Source of the DNA: Actinomadura sp. NBRC 104412
GTDB taxonomy: Bacteria > Actinomycetota > Actinomycetes > Streptosporangiales > Streptosporangiaceae
Assembly: GCF_030269515.1 (NCBI RefSeq)
Contig: NZ_BSTM01000027.1
Span: 1-64,000 of the forward strand
Direction of reading: 5' to 3'
Length of the DNA: 64,000 nt
Below the pieces are notes generated by a model. It saw only the letters and a list, made by a program, of their open reading frames with translations. It was not told the DNA's origin and ran no database searches. Shown here one piece after another: positions 8,367-15,302 of this stretch (the first letter of the stretch is position 1; every line of letters starts with the position of its first letter). Both the position numbers and the translations under genes were made by a program.

Positions 8367-8660
8367 ATGACCATGGAAAACCAGGGCGACGGCGGAGACC
8401 ACCACATGGACGGCAACGTGCTCGCCGGCCCGCTGGGCGAGCTGTTCTCCGTGGACGTCACCGCGGCCACCGGCACCTGCGCCCAATGCGGCCGCACCGG
8501 CCCGGTCGCCGGGCTGCCCGTGTACGCGAACGCGCCGGGGATGGTCGCCCGCTGTCCCGGCTGCGACAACGTCCTGATGCGGCTCGTCCGGTCGCCGGAC
8601 TCGGCCTGGCTCGACTTCGGCGGCTTCACCGCGCTGCGCATCCCGGTCCCGTCCGGGTGA
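8367..8660 (+). CDS. DUF6510 family protein with a zinc ribbon
   Basis: 97 residues with two CxxC pairs (CAQCGRTG and CPGCDN) that look like a treble-clef or zinc-ribbon site. It completes the trio with the molybdopterin oxidoreductase and the flavin reductase and starts 5 bases after the latter. The biochemical role is unknown; an accessory or metal-handling role is only inferred from conservation of the trio. Confidence 0.8.
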   Translation: MTMENQGDGGDHHMDGNVLAGPLGELFSVDVTAATGTCAQCGRTGPVAGLPVYANAPGMVARCPGCDNVLMRLVRSPDSAWLDFGGFTALRIPVPSG

Positions 8661-8719
8661 CCCGCCACCGCGGCGCACGTGCGGACCCGGTGAGGCGATG
8701 ACGGAAGGCTGGGCAGGCT

Positions 8720-10603
8720 TTGGGGGGACCGTTCTCCGATACGACCGCGTGGGCGCGGAGCCTGCGGACGCCCCTGCGGAACTTCCTGCGCACCGAGGCC
8801 GGCAGCGCCATCATCCTGCTGGCCGCGACCATCGGCGCGATCGTCTGGGCCAACCTGGACACCTCCTCGTACCTGGGGGTGTGGGAGACGCCCCTGTCGA
8901 TCGGCGTCGACGATCACATGCTGTCGCAGGATCTGCGCCACTGGGTCAACAACGGGCTGATGACCCTGTTCTTCTTCAACGTCGGCCTGGAGGCGCGCCG
9001 CGAGTTCGACATGGGGGAACTGCGCGACCGGCGGCGGGTCGCGCTGCCGCTGGCCGCCGGGCTCGGCGGGATGGCCGTGCCGATCGCCATCTTCCTGGCG
9101 TTCAACGCGGGCACCCCGGTCATCCACGACTGGGGCGTGGTGATGCCGACCGACACGGCGTTCGCCCTCGGCGTGCTGGCGCTGTTCCGCCGGAGCTTCC
9201 CGGCCCGGTTGCGCACGTACCTGCTCACCGTCACCGTGGTCGACGACATCGTCGCGCTGGTGGTGATCGCGCTCGTCTACACCGAGGATCTGGAGGCGAT
9301 GCCGCTGCTGGTGGCGCTGGCCATCTTCGCCGTGATCGTCGTGGTGCGCGCCTTGGGCGTGGGACAGGTCCCGGTGTACGTGCTGCTGAGCGTGGCCGCG
9401 TGGGTGGCGCTGTCGTTGTCCGGGGTGGAGCCGATCCTGCTGGGACTGGCCCTGGGGATGCTGACCTTCGCCTATCCGGCGACGCGCGTCGACCTGGAAC
9501 GCGCCTCGGAGGTGTTCCGGCTGTTCAGGGAGCAGCCGACACCGGAGCTGGCGCGGTCGGCACGGGTCGAGGTCGCCGCGGCGATCTCACCGAACGAGCG
9601 GCTGCAGCAGATGATCCACCCGTGGTCCAGCTACGTGATCGTGCCGCTCTTCGCGCTCGCCAACGCGGGACTCGTCCTCAGCGGCGACGTCCTGGCCGAC
9701 GCCTACACCTCGTCGCTCACCCAAGGGATCATCGCGGGCTTCGTCATCGGAAAGCCCCTGGGCATCTCCCTGCTGACCTGGCTCGTCTGGCGGCTCAGCG
9801 GGCGCAGGCTGGCTCCCCCTGTGGGATGGGCGTCGGTCCTGGGCGCCGGCGCCATCAGCGCCATCGGCTTCACCGTGGCCCTGCTGATCGCGACGCTGGC
9901 CTTCACCGGCGAGCGGCTGGAGGAGGCCAAGGTCGGCATCCTGACCGCCGCGATCCTCGGCCCTCTCATCAGCTGGCTCGGCGCACGAGCGGCCGCCAAG
10001 CTCCCGACCCGCGCGCGGTTGCGCGCGCTGCTGGGCACCGCGGAGGACATCATCGATCTGGCCGCGCCGGTCGACCCGGACCGCGACCACATCCGCGGGC
10101 CCGCCGACGCCCCCGTCACCTTGGTCGAGTACGGCGACTTCCAATGCCCGTATTGCGGCCGGGCCGAGCCGATCGTCCGGGAACTGCTGGCGGGTCATGG
10201 TGACGTCCGGTACGTGTGGCGGCACCTGCCGCTCAGCGACGTCCACCCGCAGGCGCGGCTGGCCGCGCTGGCGTCGGAGGCGGCCGCGGCGCAGGGCGCG
10301 TTCTGGGAGATGCACGATCTGCTGCTGGAGCACCAGGACGCGCTGGAGGTGCGCGACCTGGTCCGCTACGCCGAGGAGTTGGGGCTGGACGTCGATCGGT
10401 TCCGGGACGACCTGCGCCGAGGCCGCGGGAACGACCGGGTGTCGGAGGACGTCGACTCGGCCGACCTGAGCGGTGTCTCCGGCACCCCGACGTTCTTCGT
10501 CAACGGGCGGCGGCACCACGGCGCCTACGACATCGAGACGCTTTCCAAGGCGGTGGGGATCGCCCGGAAACGGGTGGTCCTGGAGTCCCGGCAATCCCGC
10601 TGA
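8720..10603 (+). CDS. nhaA: Na+/H+ antiporter NhaA fused to a DsbA-like thioredoxin domain
   Basis: 627 residues. Residues ~20-430 are NhaA with about 12 membrane segments and the paired Asp in VVDDIVALVVIAL; a second conserved stretch is TDTAFALGVLALF. The last ~180 residues are a DsbA/thioredoxin fold with CPYC in EYGDFQCPYCGRAEP and the cis-Pro motif SGTPTFFVNG. The NhaA part should exchange Na+ for H+ across the membrane; the redox domain may sense or act on thiols. NhaA-DsbA fusions are known in actinobacteria. The start is TTG at 8720 with a modest upstream purine stretch; no ATG fits as well. Confidence 0.9.
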   Translation: MGGPFSDTTAWARSLRTPLRNFLRTEAGSAIILLAATIGAIVWANLDTSSYLGVWETPLSIGVDDHMLSQDLRHWVNNGLMTLFFFNVGLEARREFDMGELRDRRRVALPLAAGLGGMAVPIAIFLAFNAGTPVIHDWGVVMPTDTAFALGVLALFRRSFPARLRTYLLTVTVVDDIVALVVIALVYTEDLEAMPLLVALAIFAVIVVVRALGVGQVPVYVLLSVAAWVALSLSGVEPILLGLALGMLTFAYPATRVDLERASEVFRLFREQPTPELARSARVEVAAAISPNERLQQMIHPWSSYVIVPLFALANAGLVLSGDVLADAYTSSLTQGIIAGFVIGKPLGISLLTWLVWRLSGRRLAPPVGWASVLGAGAISAIGFTVALLIATLAFTGERLEEAKVGILTAAILGPLISWLGARAAAKLPTRARLRALLGTAEDIIDLAAPVDPDRDHIRGPADAPVTLVEYGDFQCPYCGRAEPIVRELLAGHGDVRYVWRHLPLSDVHPQARLAALASEAAAAQGAFWEMHDLLLEHQDALEVRDLVRYAEELGLDVDRFRDDLRRGRGNDRVSEDVDSADLSGVSGTPTFFVNGRRHHGAYDIETLSKAVGIARKRVVLESRQSR

Positions 10604-10605
10604 GA

Positions 10606-10630
10606 AAGGCCGATTTCAAGATCCGGCCTT
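10606..10630 (+). terminator. hairpin after nhaA
   Basis: AAGGCCG/CGGCCTT with an 11-base loop begins 2 bases after the nhaA stop. The stem is symmetric and strong but has no U-run. Confidence 0.55.
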
Positions 10631-11063
10631 GGCGCGGCGGCGCGAAGCGGTCTTAGGGAATCTCCGGGATGGGGGGATTGCGGAGGGCGCGCCGAGCCGG
10701 TTCGAGAAGCCGCCGGAATCGGTTCCGGAAGCCCTGCGGCATGCCCCCGGACGGCGCCGCGACGCCCAAATGCCCACACGATCGGTGGGGAAGTCCGCGC
10801 CCGCGCCCGCGTCGGCGCCGAGGTGCCGCCAGGACCGGAGCCAATCCGGAGGATTGCCCGCTCCGAGGGGCCGCGAGGATGATGACGGAGCATAGCCCTC
10901 GGTACATTGGGTTGTCGAGCGCGGCGGACGCGCCCGCCCACACGCCGGGGACCTCGGCCGATGTTGGCCGTCGATCTTTGGCTGCCCCTACACTCACCTT
11001 CCGGGGGGCGATGAACACGGTCATGCAACCACCCCGCTGACTGAGATCGATGGTGGAGTTCTT
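10631..11063. other. 433-bp non-coding stretch
   Basis: No reading frame here has convincing codon use or a ribosome site. A short perfect hairpin CCGGAA/TTCCGG occurs at 10713-10728. A weak promoter-like pair TTGGCC (10964) and TACACT (10989), with a 19-base spacer, could serve the gene at 11064. Confidence 0.5.
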
Positions 11064-11570
11064 TTGAGCCGGCTAGATGACTTCGTGGTCCTGTGGAAGA
11101 GGCACGGCCACGATTGGACATGGGCCGAGTACGCGCACGCGCTGGCGACAATGGGACACGGTGGAACGAACGAGTCGAACCTGAAGGTGTGGGTTTCGCG
11201 AAACCGCGAGAAGCTGCGCCGGGAGCACGGCATCGACGTGGGCCAGAAACGCGTCAGCGCTGCTGACGAGTTCAATGCGTGGCCGCCACTGCCCCGGGCG
11301 CTGCGCAATCATTCCATTTATCGGCTGCTGGAGTACCATGCGCGTGTTCGAGCGCTGGGAATAGAGAACCTCGCGCCATCGCTGAAGAATCCCTATCTCT
11401 GGCAGGTCGGCGCCATTCGCGAGAATAATCTCGTGATCCGCTGGGATCCGGACCGTGGTTTCTATCGCAGTGAACGCACCTCCAGAGAAGCGTTGCTCGA
11501 TCCCGGATATTCGCGCATCTCCGAACCACGCGAATCGTATCTAGCGCGACATCCCGACGAGGCCGGTTGA
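11064..11570 (+). CDS. hypothetical protein
   Basis: 168 residues from a TTG start preceded by GGTGGAG at 11051-11057. The first 60 residues are charged and helical (WTWAEYAHALATMGHGG, then SNLKVWVSRNREKLRREHG) and resemble a short helix-turn-helix, but no known family was recognised. The rest is polar with no membrane segment or signal. Codon use is plainly coding, with somewhat lower GC than the surroundings. A second small gene follows after about 90 bases. Function unknown. Confidence 0.6.
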   Translation: MSRLDDFVVLWKRHGHDWTWAEYAHALATMGHGGTNESNLKVWVSRNREKLRREHGIDVGQKRVSAADEFNAWPPLPRALRNHSIYRLLEYHARVRALGIENLAPSLKNPYLWQVGAIRENNLVIRWDPDRGFYRSERTSREALLDPGYSRISEPRESYLARHPDEAG

Positions 11571-11659
11571 GTCGTCAACATCCTTGCAGCACCCCTTACG
11601 GCAAGACTACGCTGCTAATGGCGGGAGGAAATCAGTCGGGGGAGCATGGAGGGATCGGG

Positions 11660-11926
11660 TTGAGAGGTGACAGCGGGCCGAATGTAATCGAGGACAGGCG
11701 CGGCGAAATCTTGGCGGCCCCGGGACGCAGCGCTTACGTGGACGACCAACTGGACGTTCTCGCCGTGTACGACTGCGGTGAGAGCACCACTGAAGAGGAC
11801 AACGCCTGGTTGGACAGGGTGCTGGAGTCGCATGGCGTGACCCACTTGCCGGCATCCGAATACATCACCGAAGGACCGCTTGCCGGATGGCGTTGCTGGA
11901 CCATTGAGCTGCGTTCGAGGTCGTGA
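11660..11926 (+). CDS. small hypothetical protein
   Basis: 88 residues, acidic, soluble, ending in a WRCWTIELRS motif. Function not recognised. The TTG at 11660 is chosen because GGAGGGA lies 5 bases before it and GC at third positions becomes typical only from here. An in-frame TTG at 11567 overlapping the previous stop (TTGA) and an ATG at 11618 are alternatives that would add 31 or 14 residues of poor codon use. It is probably co-transcribed with the 11064 gene and ends at a strong terminator. Confidence 0.5.
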   Translation: MRGDSGPNVIEDRRGEILAAPGRSAYVDDQLDVLAVYDCGESTTEEDNAWLDRVLESHGVTHLPASEYITEGPLAGWRCWTIELRSRS

Positions 11927-11942
11927 AAGCGGGAACCCCGCG

Positions 11943-11967
11943 GCCCCGGCCCGGTAAGGGCCGGGGC
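11943..11967 (+). terminator. strong GC hairpin
   Basis: GCCCCGGCCC/GGGCCGGGGC, a perfect 10-bp stem with a GGTAA loop, 17 bases after the stop of the small hypothetical gene. No U-tract follows. Confidence 0.65.
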
Positions 11968-12039
11968 TCCTGGACCCCCGCGCTCCCGCCTACCCGTGAG
12001 ACCTCGAAGACCGTCCTTCCGCTCCACCCGAGAACACCA

Positions 12040-12074
12040 GAGCCGCCGGCGCCGTCATTCGGCGCCGGCGGCTC
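12040..12074. terminator. 15-bp stem, bidirectional terminator candidate
   Basis: Arms at 12040-12054 and 12060-12074 form a perfect 15-bp GC-rich stem with a TCATT loop. It lies between plus-strand genes ending at 11926 and minus-strand genes ending at 12352. The remaining bases to 12351 show no gene-like reading frame. Confidence 0.65.
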
Positions 12075-12351
12075 TCCCCCGCAATGGCCGTGCTTTATTC
12101 TCCGCTTGCGCGGAACGCCGTCCGGCCGACGGCGAATTCCCGCCACAAAGGGCAGGCGATCAGTGGTGCACGCCTTTCACGGCGCCGGGCGCGCCGAGGT
12201 GTATTCCGCTGCCCGCACATCGCCGTCCCGGCCGGAGGACGGCGATTCGTGAATGGCCGTTCGTCCCGTGGGAACGCCGGCCGCCGCGGACCGCCGGAAA
12301 AATGCGCTCCACGTGACGGGCATCCGTACGGAACGCCGCCGTCACGGATGG

Positions 12352-12612
12352 TCAGGCGGGCTGATGCGCGACCTGCCGCGCCCTGGCGCTCTCCTGGCCC
12401 TGGCCGATCATCGAGATATGCGCCACCCGGAAGGGGCTGGGCGCGCCCTCGGGATAGACGGCATGGACGATCAACAGTCCGGCCGCGCACTGCGAGCACA
12501 CCCGCAACGGCGTGTGCGACGCATGGGTGACCAGATTAACCAGGGTCATCTCCAGCACGGGAATCCCCGGACACTCCGGCTGTCCCTGGCACCTGTCCGG
12601 ATCTGGCGGCAT
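12352..12612 (-). CDS. small Cys-containing hypothetical protein
   Basis: 86 residues with four Cys, in RCQGQPEC near the N-terminus and in VCSQCAAG in the middle, suggesting a metal site. GAGGGGGAGG stands directly before the ATG. The C-terminal half is hydrophobic in part, then polar. The start lies inside the 3' part of the upstream small membrane-protein gene in another frame, so the two probably form an operon. Family and function not recognised. Confidence 0.5.
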   Translation of the reverse strand: MPPDPDRCQGQPECPGIPVLEMTLVNLVTHASHTPLRVCSQCAAGLLIVHAVYPEGAPSPFRVAHISMIGQGQESARARQVAHQPA

Positions 12613-12856
12613 GCCTCCCCCTCGTTTGGTGATAAGCGCTGCCCGGCTTGGGAAACGCGGCCGCTTGGTAACCGTGCCTGTGCCGGCCGCTTCTGCGAAT
12701 CTTCATCCGAGGGGGCTTCTTGCGGTTACGGCCGATGTAGCCGTGTTCGGCGAGGACGACGACGATCAGCACGCAGAGCAGAATCAGCGAGACGTAGGAC
12801 GTCGAGCCGAGTGCTCCTTGTAGCCGGGCCAAGTCGTCTAGTATGAGCCCGTCCAT
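12536..12856 (-). CDS. small single-pass membrane protein, hypothetical
   Basis: 106 residues. A hydrophobic helix SYVSLILLCVLIVVVLAEHG spans residues ~20-39 and is followed by a basic segment (RNRKKPPRMKIRRSGRHRHG), giving N-out/C-in topology by the positive-inside rule. GAGAGGAG precedes the ATG. The first ~70 codons have strong coding bias. The last ~25 overlap the start of the Cys-rich gene in another frame, so the C-terminus is less sure. No family was recognised. Confidence 0.5.
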   Translation of the reverse strand: MDGLILDDLARLQGALGSTSYVSLILLCVLIVVVLAEHGYIGRNRKKPPRMKIRRSGRHRHGYQAAAFPKPGSAYHQTRGRHAARSGQVPGTAGVSGDSRAGDDPG

Positions 12857-12897
12857 GGCTCCTCTCTTGGCATCGAGTGGCGGCTGTTGACAAAAGG

Positions 12898-12925
12898 ACC
12901 CTCTACCGCTGCCACGGTGGAGGGT
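12898..12925 (-). terminator. hairpin with T-tract on the minus strand
   Basis: A 10-bp stem (arms 12898-12907 and 12916-12925, one G-U pair) is followed on the minus strand by CCTTTTG. It lies upstream of the minus-strand small membrane gene, so it could be a leader attenuator or could end a transcript entering from the right. Confidence 0.4.
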
Positions 12926-12931
12926 TCTTAC

Positions 12932-12946
12932 GTTACATGGGCTATG
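12932..12946 (+). promoter_or_regulatory. repeated element GTWACATGGGCTATG, copy 1
   Basis: Reads GTTACATGGGCTATG. The same 15-mer, with W = A or T, recurs at 13405 and 13780 on the same strand. A TATG at its 3' end resembles a -10 element, but no shared -35 is visible. ACAT...ATGT symmetry is seen in this copy only. Immediately downstream is a short hairpin CCACC/GGTGG (12948-12960). Confidence 0.6.
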
Positions 12947-13404
12947 TCCACCCTCGGTGGTACGAGTGTAACCGTTGGGTAACGTTTGGCTGATGGTGCC
13001 TGAGTGTCGCCGGCGGTCCGGACGTGCCGGGACGGGCTGTTCGATCGGACGTGTTCATGGCGTCGGCTCCTCGCTCGGGCGGGCTCACCTGGTGGCCGGC
13101 TGATCTCGACCACTGTCGTGCCGGAGGGCCCCGGTCGCACCCGGGAAGGCCACTGGTCCGGTCCCTGGGGAGCCGCGGTCTCTCGCCGGTTCCGCGAAGC
13201 GAGGTGGCGATGGCCCGGTGAAGCCGGCCTGGAAGGCGGGCGCGGTGAGGTCACCCTAGAACAGGAGACCCGCGATCTCCCGGACCGAGGCCCCGGCCAC
13301 GCCGGTGTGTCGCGTCACCGGCCGCCCACCCCGAGGGAATCGACGGCATCCGACACGCCGGGGTCGAAATCCGCGGGCCGATTGGACAACCCGCGGCCGA
13401 TGGT
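12947..13404. other. stretch without a recognisable gene, following element copy 1
   Basis: About 460 bases of GC-rich sequence. Small hairpins are seen (12948-12960, CGTT/AACG near 12977-12988, GGAGA/TCTCC near 13265-13281), but no single strong fold or terminator was found. Open frames on both strands have no ribosome site and an amino acid make-up typical of GC-rich noise (Arg/Pro/Gly). A third RNA transcript from element 1 is possible but not supported by a clear end. Confidence 0.45.
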
Positions 13405-13419
13405 GTTACATGGGCTATG
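13405..13419 (+). promoter_or_regulatory. repeated element GTWACATGGGCTATG, copy 2
   Basis: Reads GTTACATGGGCTATG, identical to copy 1. The structured leader RNA candidate begins directly after it, and its first stem even uses the last G of the element. If TATGCA (13416-13421) is a -10 box, the first stem would be only partly transcribed. The element could therefore instead be an activator site or part of the RNA. Confidence 0.6.
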
Positions 13420-13596
13420 CACAACCCCGGGGGAACGGACCGCGTCGGGGGGTCGCGGCCACCAGCTGGGTTGTGCGTCAGGGGTCGCCCCCGAGCGACC
13501 CCGAACGAGGGCCCGTCTCGCGCATTTGGGGGTGCGGGGCGAGGCGGGCCCTCCCGTTCCCCCCTTCTCCGGCCCAGGCAGGAGAAGGTAAGGCCC
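13420..13596 (+). ncRNA. candidate structured leader RNA with complementary hairpin loops
   Basis: Stems read from the sequence: P1 GCACAACCC/GGGTTGTGC (13419-13427/13468-13476); inside it P2 CCGCG/CGCGG (13440-13444/13454-13458) with loop TCGGGGGGT; P3 GGGGTCGC/GCGACCCC (13481-13488/13495-13502) with loop CCCCGA; P4 a 15-bp stem with one G-U (13507-13521/13539-13553). The TCGGGG in loop 2 is the exact complement of loop 3, so a 6-bp kissing interaction is possible. The P3 left arm GGGGTCGC also occurs at 13449-13456, so P3's right arm could switch partners. An SD-masking hairpin, a 25-codon ORF and a terminator follow. No known riboswitch class was recognised; the fold is inferred by eye. 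Confidence 0.55.
13563..13588 (+). promoter_or_regulatory. hairpin sequestering a Shine-Dalgarno sequence
   Basis: CCTTCTCC (13563-13570) pairs perfectly with GGAGAAGG (13581-13588) across a 10-base loop. The right arm is the ribosome-binding site of the small ORF, 8 bases before its ATG. When formed, the hairpin should block translation. Confidence 0.6.
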
Positions 13597-13674
13597 ATGT
13601 CGTGTCACGAATTCATACCACAAAGCGTGCTCGTCGGTCCGCCTTCCGACTCGTCGCCCGACGTGCACGAGTGA
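13597..13674 (+). CDS. 25-residue peptide ORF
   Basis: ATG at 13597 with GGAGAAGG 8 bases upstream; the peptide starts MSCHEFIPQSVLVG and ends SSPDVHE. It is acidic and not hydrophobic, so it does not look like a type I toxin; it contains one Cys and one adjacent His. Codon use in the second half fits the host. A hairpin GTGAGGG/CCCTCAC starts at the stop codon and a U-tract terminator follows at 13702. Too short for codon statistics. The support is the ribosome site, the masking hairpin and the clean transcription end. It could be a regulatory leader peptide or a small effector. Confidence 0.45.
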   Translation: MSCHEFIPQSVLVGPPSDSSPDVHE

Positions 13675-13701
13675 GGGAATGGGTTCCTCCGATGCCCTCA
13701 C

Positions 13702-13744
13702 GAGGACGCCTCCGGCGCTCGCGGCCGGGGGCGTCCTCCTTTTT
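13702..13744 (+). terminator. Rho-independent terminator of the small-ORF unit
   Basis: GAGGACGCC (13702-13710) pairs with GGCGTCCTC (13730-13738), with a GC-rich loop region, followed by CTTTTTG. This is one of the few terminators in the window with a real T-run. Confidence 0.8.
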
Positions 13745-13779
13745 GTGACCCGGATTCCGCCGTTGCGGCACACCTGCAC

Positions 13780-13794
13780 GTAACATGGGCTATG
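13780..13794 (+). promoter_or_regulatory. repeated element GTWACATGGGCTATG, copy 3
   Basis: Reads GTAACATGGGCTATG. Here the following bases make TATGAT, a good -10 hexamer, with transcription then expected near 13802, exactly where the 14-bp closing stem of the next RNA candidate begins. Confidence 0.6.
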
Positions 13795-13802
13795 ATAAGA
13801 CC

Positions 13803-13978
13803 GAACCCGGAGGGGCTGCCGCTGAGCGGAGAGCGCTACCCGTCCCTGGGAGCGAAGTGGCAGGAGCCTCGCCCCTCCGGGTTCCTCCCCGCCGGTCGCA
13901 ACGGGGGCCCGGCGGGGCTCACGCCATCACCTCACCATCACACGACGAGGGCGCGTTTCCGGCAGGGGACGCGCCCTC
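13803..13978 (+). ncRNA. candidate structured small RNA
   Basis: A perfect 14-bp closing stem joins GAACCCGGAGGGGC (13803-13816) to GCCCCTCCGGGTTC (13871-13884). TGCC (817-820) and GGCA (859-862 of the same kilobase) could extend it across a bulge. Inside are CCGC/GCGG (13819-13829) and a CGCT/AGCG hairpin. Outside follows CCCCGCCGG/CCGGCGGGG (13887-13917) and the terminator stem at 13947. CCCGT in an inner loop complements ACGGG in the loop of the 13887 hairpin. No ORF with a ribosome site lies inside, so a non-coding RNA of about 175 nt is proposed. No known RNA family was recognised. Confidence 0.5.
13947..13978 (+). terminator. 10-bp hairpin ending the small RNA
   Basis: GAGGGCGCGT/ACGCGCCCTC, a perfect stem with a 12-base loop, followed by CGTCATTCC. 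It is the natural 3' end of the RNA candidate that starts after element copy 3. Confidence 0.6.
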
Positions 13979-14152
13979 CGTCATTCCTCGGGTGCCGTCC
14001 GGCCTGCGCGTGCGTCCGTTAGCGGCCGGGCGCCCTCCCCGAAGGTATGGATTGCCGAATGAAGTTCTAGTAAGAAAGGGGCACTGGACCGTGTCCGTTG
14101 TGCGGCGTCGGAAGCGCGACCGAAACGACGGCTGATGCCCGAGGGGGCGCCA

Positions 14153-15301
14153 ATGGAGACCCGAGCGGCGATCCTGTGGGAACCGCGCACCGACTGGAGC
14201 GTCGAGGACATCGAGCTCGACGATCCGAAGGCAGGAGAGGTCAAGGTCAAGTTCGCGGCCTCCGGCCTGTGCCACTCCGATGAGCACATGGTCACCGGGG
14301 ACATGGTCCTCGACCCGGAGATCGCCGCGCTGCTTCAGCTCGAACAGTTCCCGATCATCGGCGGGCACGAGGGCGCGGGGGAGGTCGTGCAGGTCGGCCC
14401 CGGCGTCACCACGCTTCAGGAGGGCGACCACGTCGTCCTGTCGTTCATCCCGTCCTGCGGCCGCTGCCCGTCCTGCGCGAGGGGCCGTCAGCACATCTGC
14501 GACCTGGGCGCCGTGCTGCTGGCCGGACGCCAGATCGGCGACATGACCGCGCGCCACCACTCCAAGAGCGGCAAGGACCTGGGGATCATGTGCTGTACGG
14601 GCACCTTCGCGCCGTACACCGTGGTCAACGAGGCCACCTGCGTGAAGATCGACAACTCGATTCCGCTCGACAAGGCGGCCCTGGTCGGTTGCGGTGTCAC
14701 CACCGGGTGGGGAGCGGCCGTCAACGCCGCCGGCGTCCAGCCCGGCGAGACCGTCGTGGTGATCGGGATCGGCGGCATCGGCATGAACGCCGTGCAGGGC
14801 GCCGCCATGGCCGGTGCCCGCCATGTCATCGCGGTCGACCCGATCGAGTGGAAGCGCAAGGAGGCGGAGACCACCTTCGGCGCCACCCACAGCGCGGCGT
14901 CCATCGAGGAGGCGGCGGCCCTGGTCGGCGAGCTCACCTGGGGCGCCAACGCCGACAAGGCCATCCTGACCACCGGCGTCGCCACCGGCGACCTGATCGG
15001 CCCGATGATGGGCATGGTCGCCAAGGGCGGCCGGGGCGTCGTCACCGCGGTCGCGCCGATGATGCAGGAGGACGTCAAGCTCAACCTGTTCGACCTGGCG
15101 ATGCAGCGCAAGGAGCTGGTCGGCTGCATCTTCGGCAACGCCAACCCGCGCCGCGACATCCCGCGCCTGCTCCAGTTGTACGGCGAGGGCAGGCTCAAGC
15201 TGGACGAGCTGGTCACCACGACCTACACCCTCGACGAGGTGAACAAGGGCTATCAGGACATGCGGGACGGCAAGAACATCCGCGGCATGATCCTGTACTG
15301 A
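14153..15301 (+). CDS. NDMA-dependent-type zinc alcohol dehydrogenase
   Basis: 382 residues, medium-chain dehydrogenase. Catalytic zinc ligands lie in SGLCHSDEH and GGHEGAGEV; structural zinc Cys in CGRCPSCARGRQHIC; the Rossmann glycines in VIGIGGIGMNAVQGAAMAG. The motif set follows the Rxyl_3153/NDMA-dependent alcohol dehydrogenases, several of which depend on mycofactocin and keep NAD bound. No mycofactocin genes are in this window. ATG at 14153 follows GAGGGGG; the ATG at 14135 has no such site. It should oxidise a primary alcohol to the aldehyde; substrate unknown. Confidence 0.9.
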   Translation: METRAAILWEPRTDWSVEDIELDDPKAGEVKVKFAASGLCHSDEHMVTGDMVLDPEIAALLQLEQFPIIGGHEGAGEVVQVGPGVTTLQEGDHVVLSFIPSCGRCPSCARGRQHICDLGAVLLAGRQIGDMTARHHSKSGKDLGIMCCTGTFAPYTVVNEATCVKIDNSIPLDKAALVGCGVTTGWGAAVNAAGVQPGETVVVIGIGGIGMNAVQGAAMAGARHVIAVDPIEWKRKEAETTFGATHSAASIEEAAALVGELTWGANADKAILTTGVATGDLIGPMMGMVAKGGRGVVTAVAPMMQEDVKLNLFDLAMQRKELVGCIFGNANPRRDIPRLLQLYGEGRLKLDELVTTTYTLDEVNKGYQDMRDGKNIRGMILY

Positions 15302-15302
15302 C

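Noticed and set aside
10525..11151. Minus-strand open frame across the gap after nhaA
   Set aside because: Covers a terminator hairpin and parts of two plus-strand genes; Arg/Ser/Pro-rich noise.
13420..13553. Assignment to the actinobacterial 6C RNA family
   Set aside because: Only one C-rich loop is present and the other loop is G-rich; the layout does not match two C-loop hairpins.
13410..13748. Reading frame starting MGY inside element copy 2 (and similar MGY starts in copies 1 and 3)
   Set aside because: All three elements contain ATGGGCTATG, so a common MGY start appears, but the downstream frames differ totally, have no ribosome site and no coding bias.
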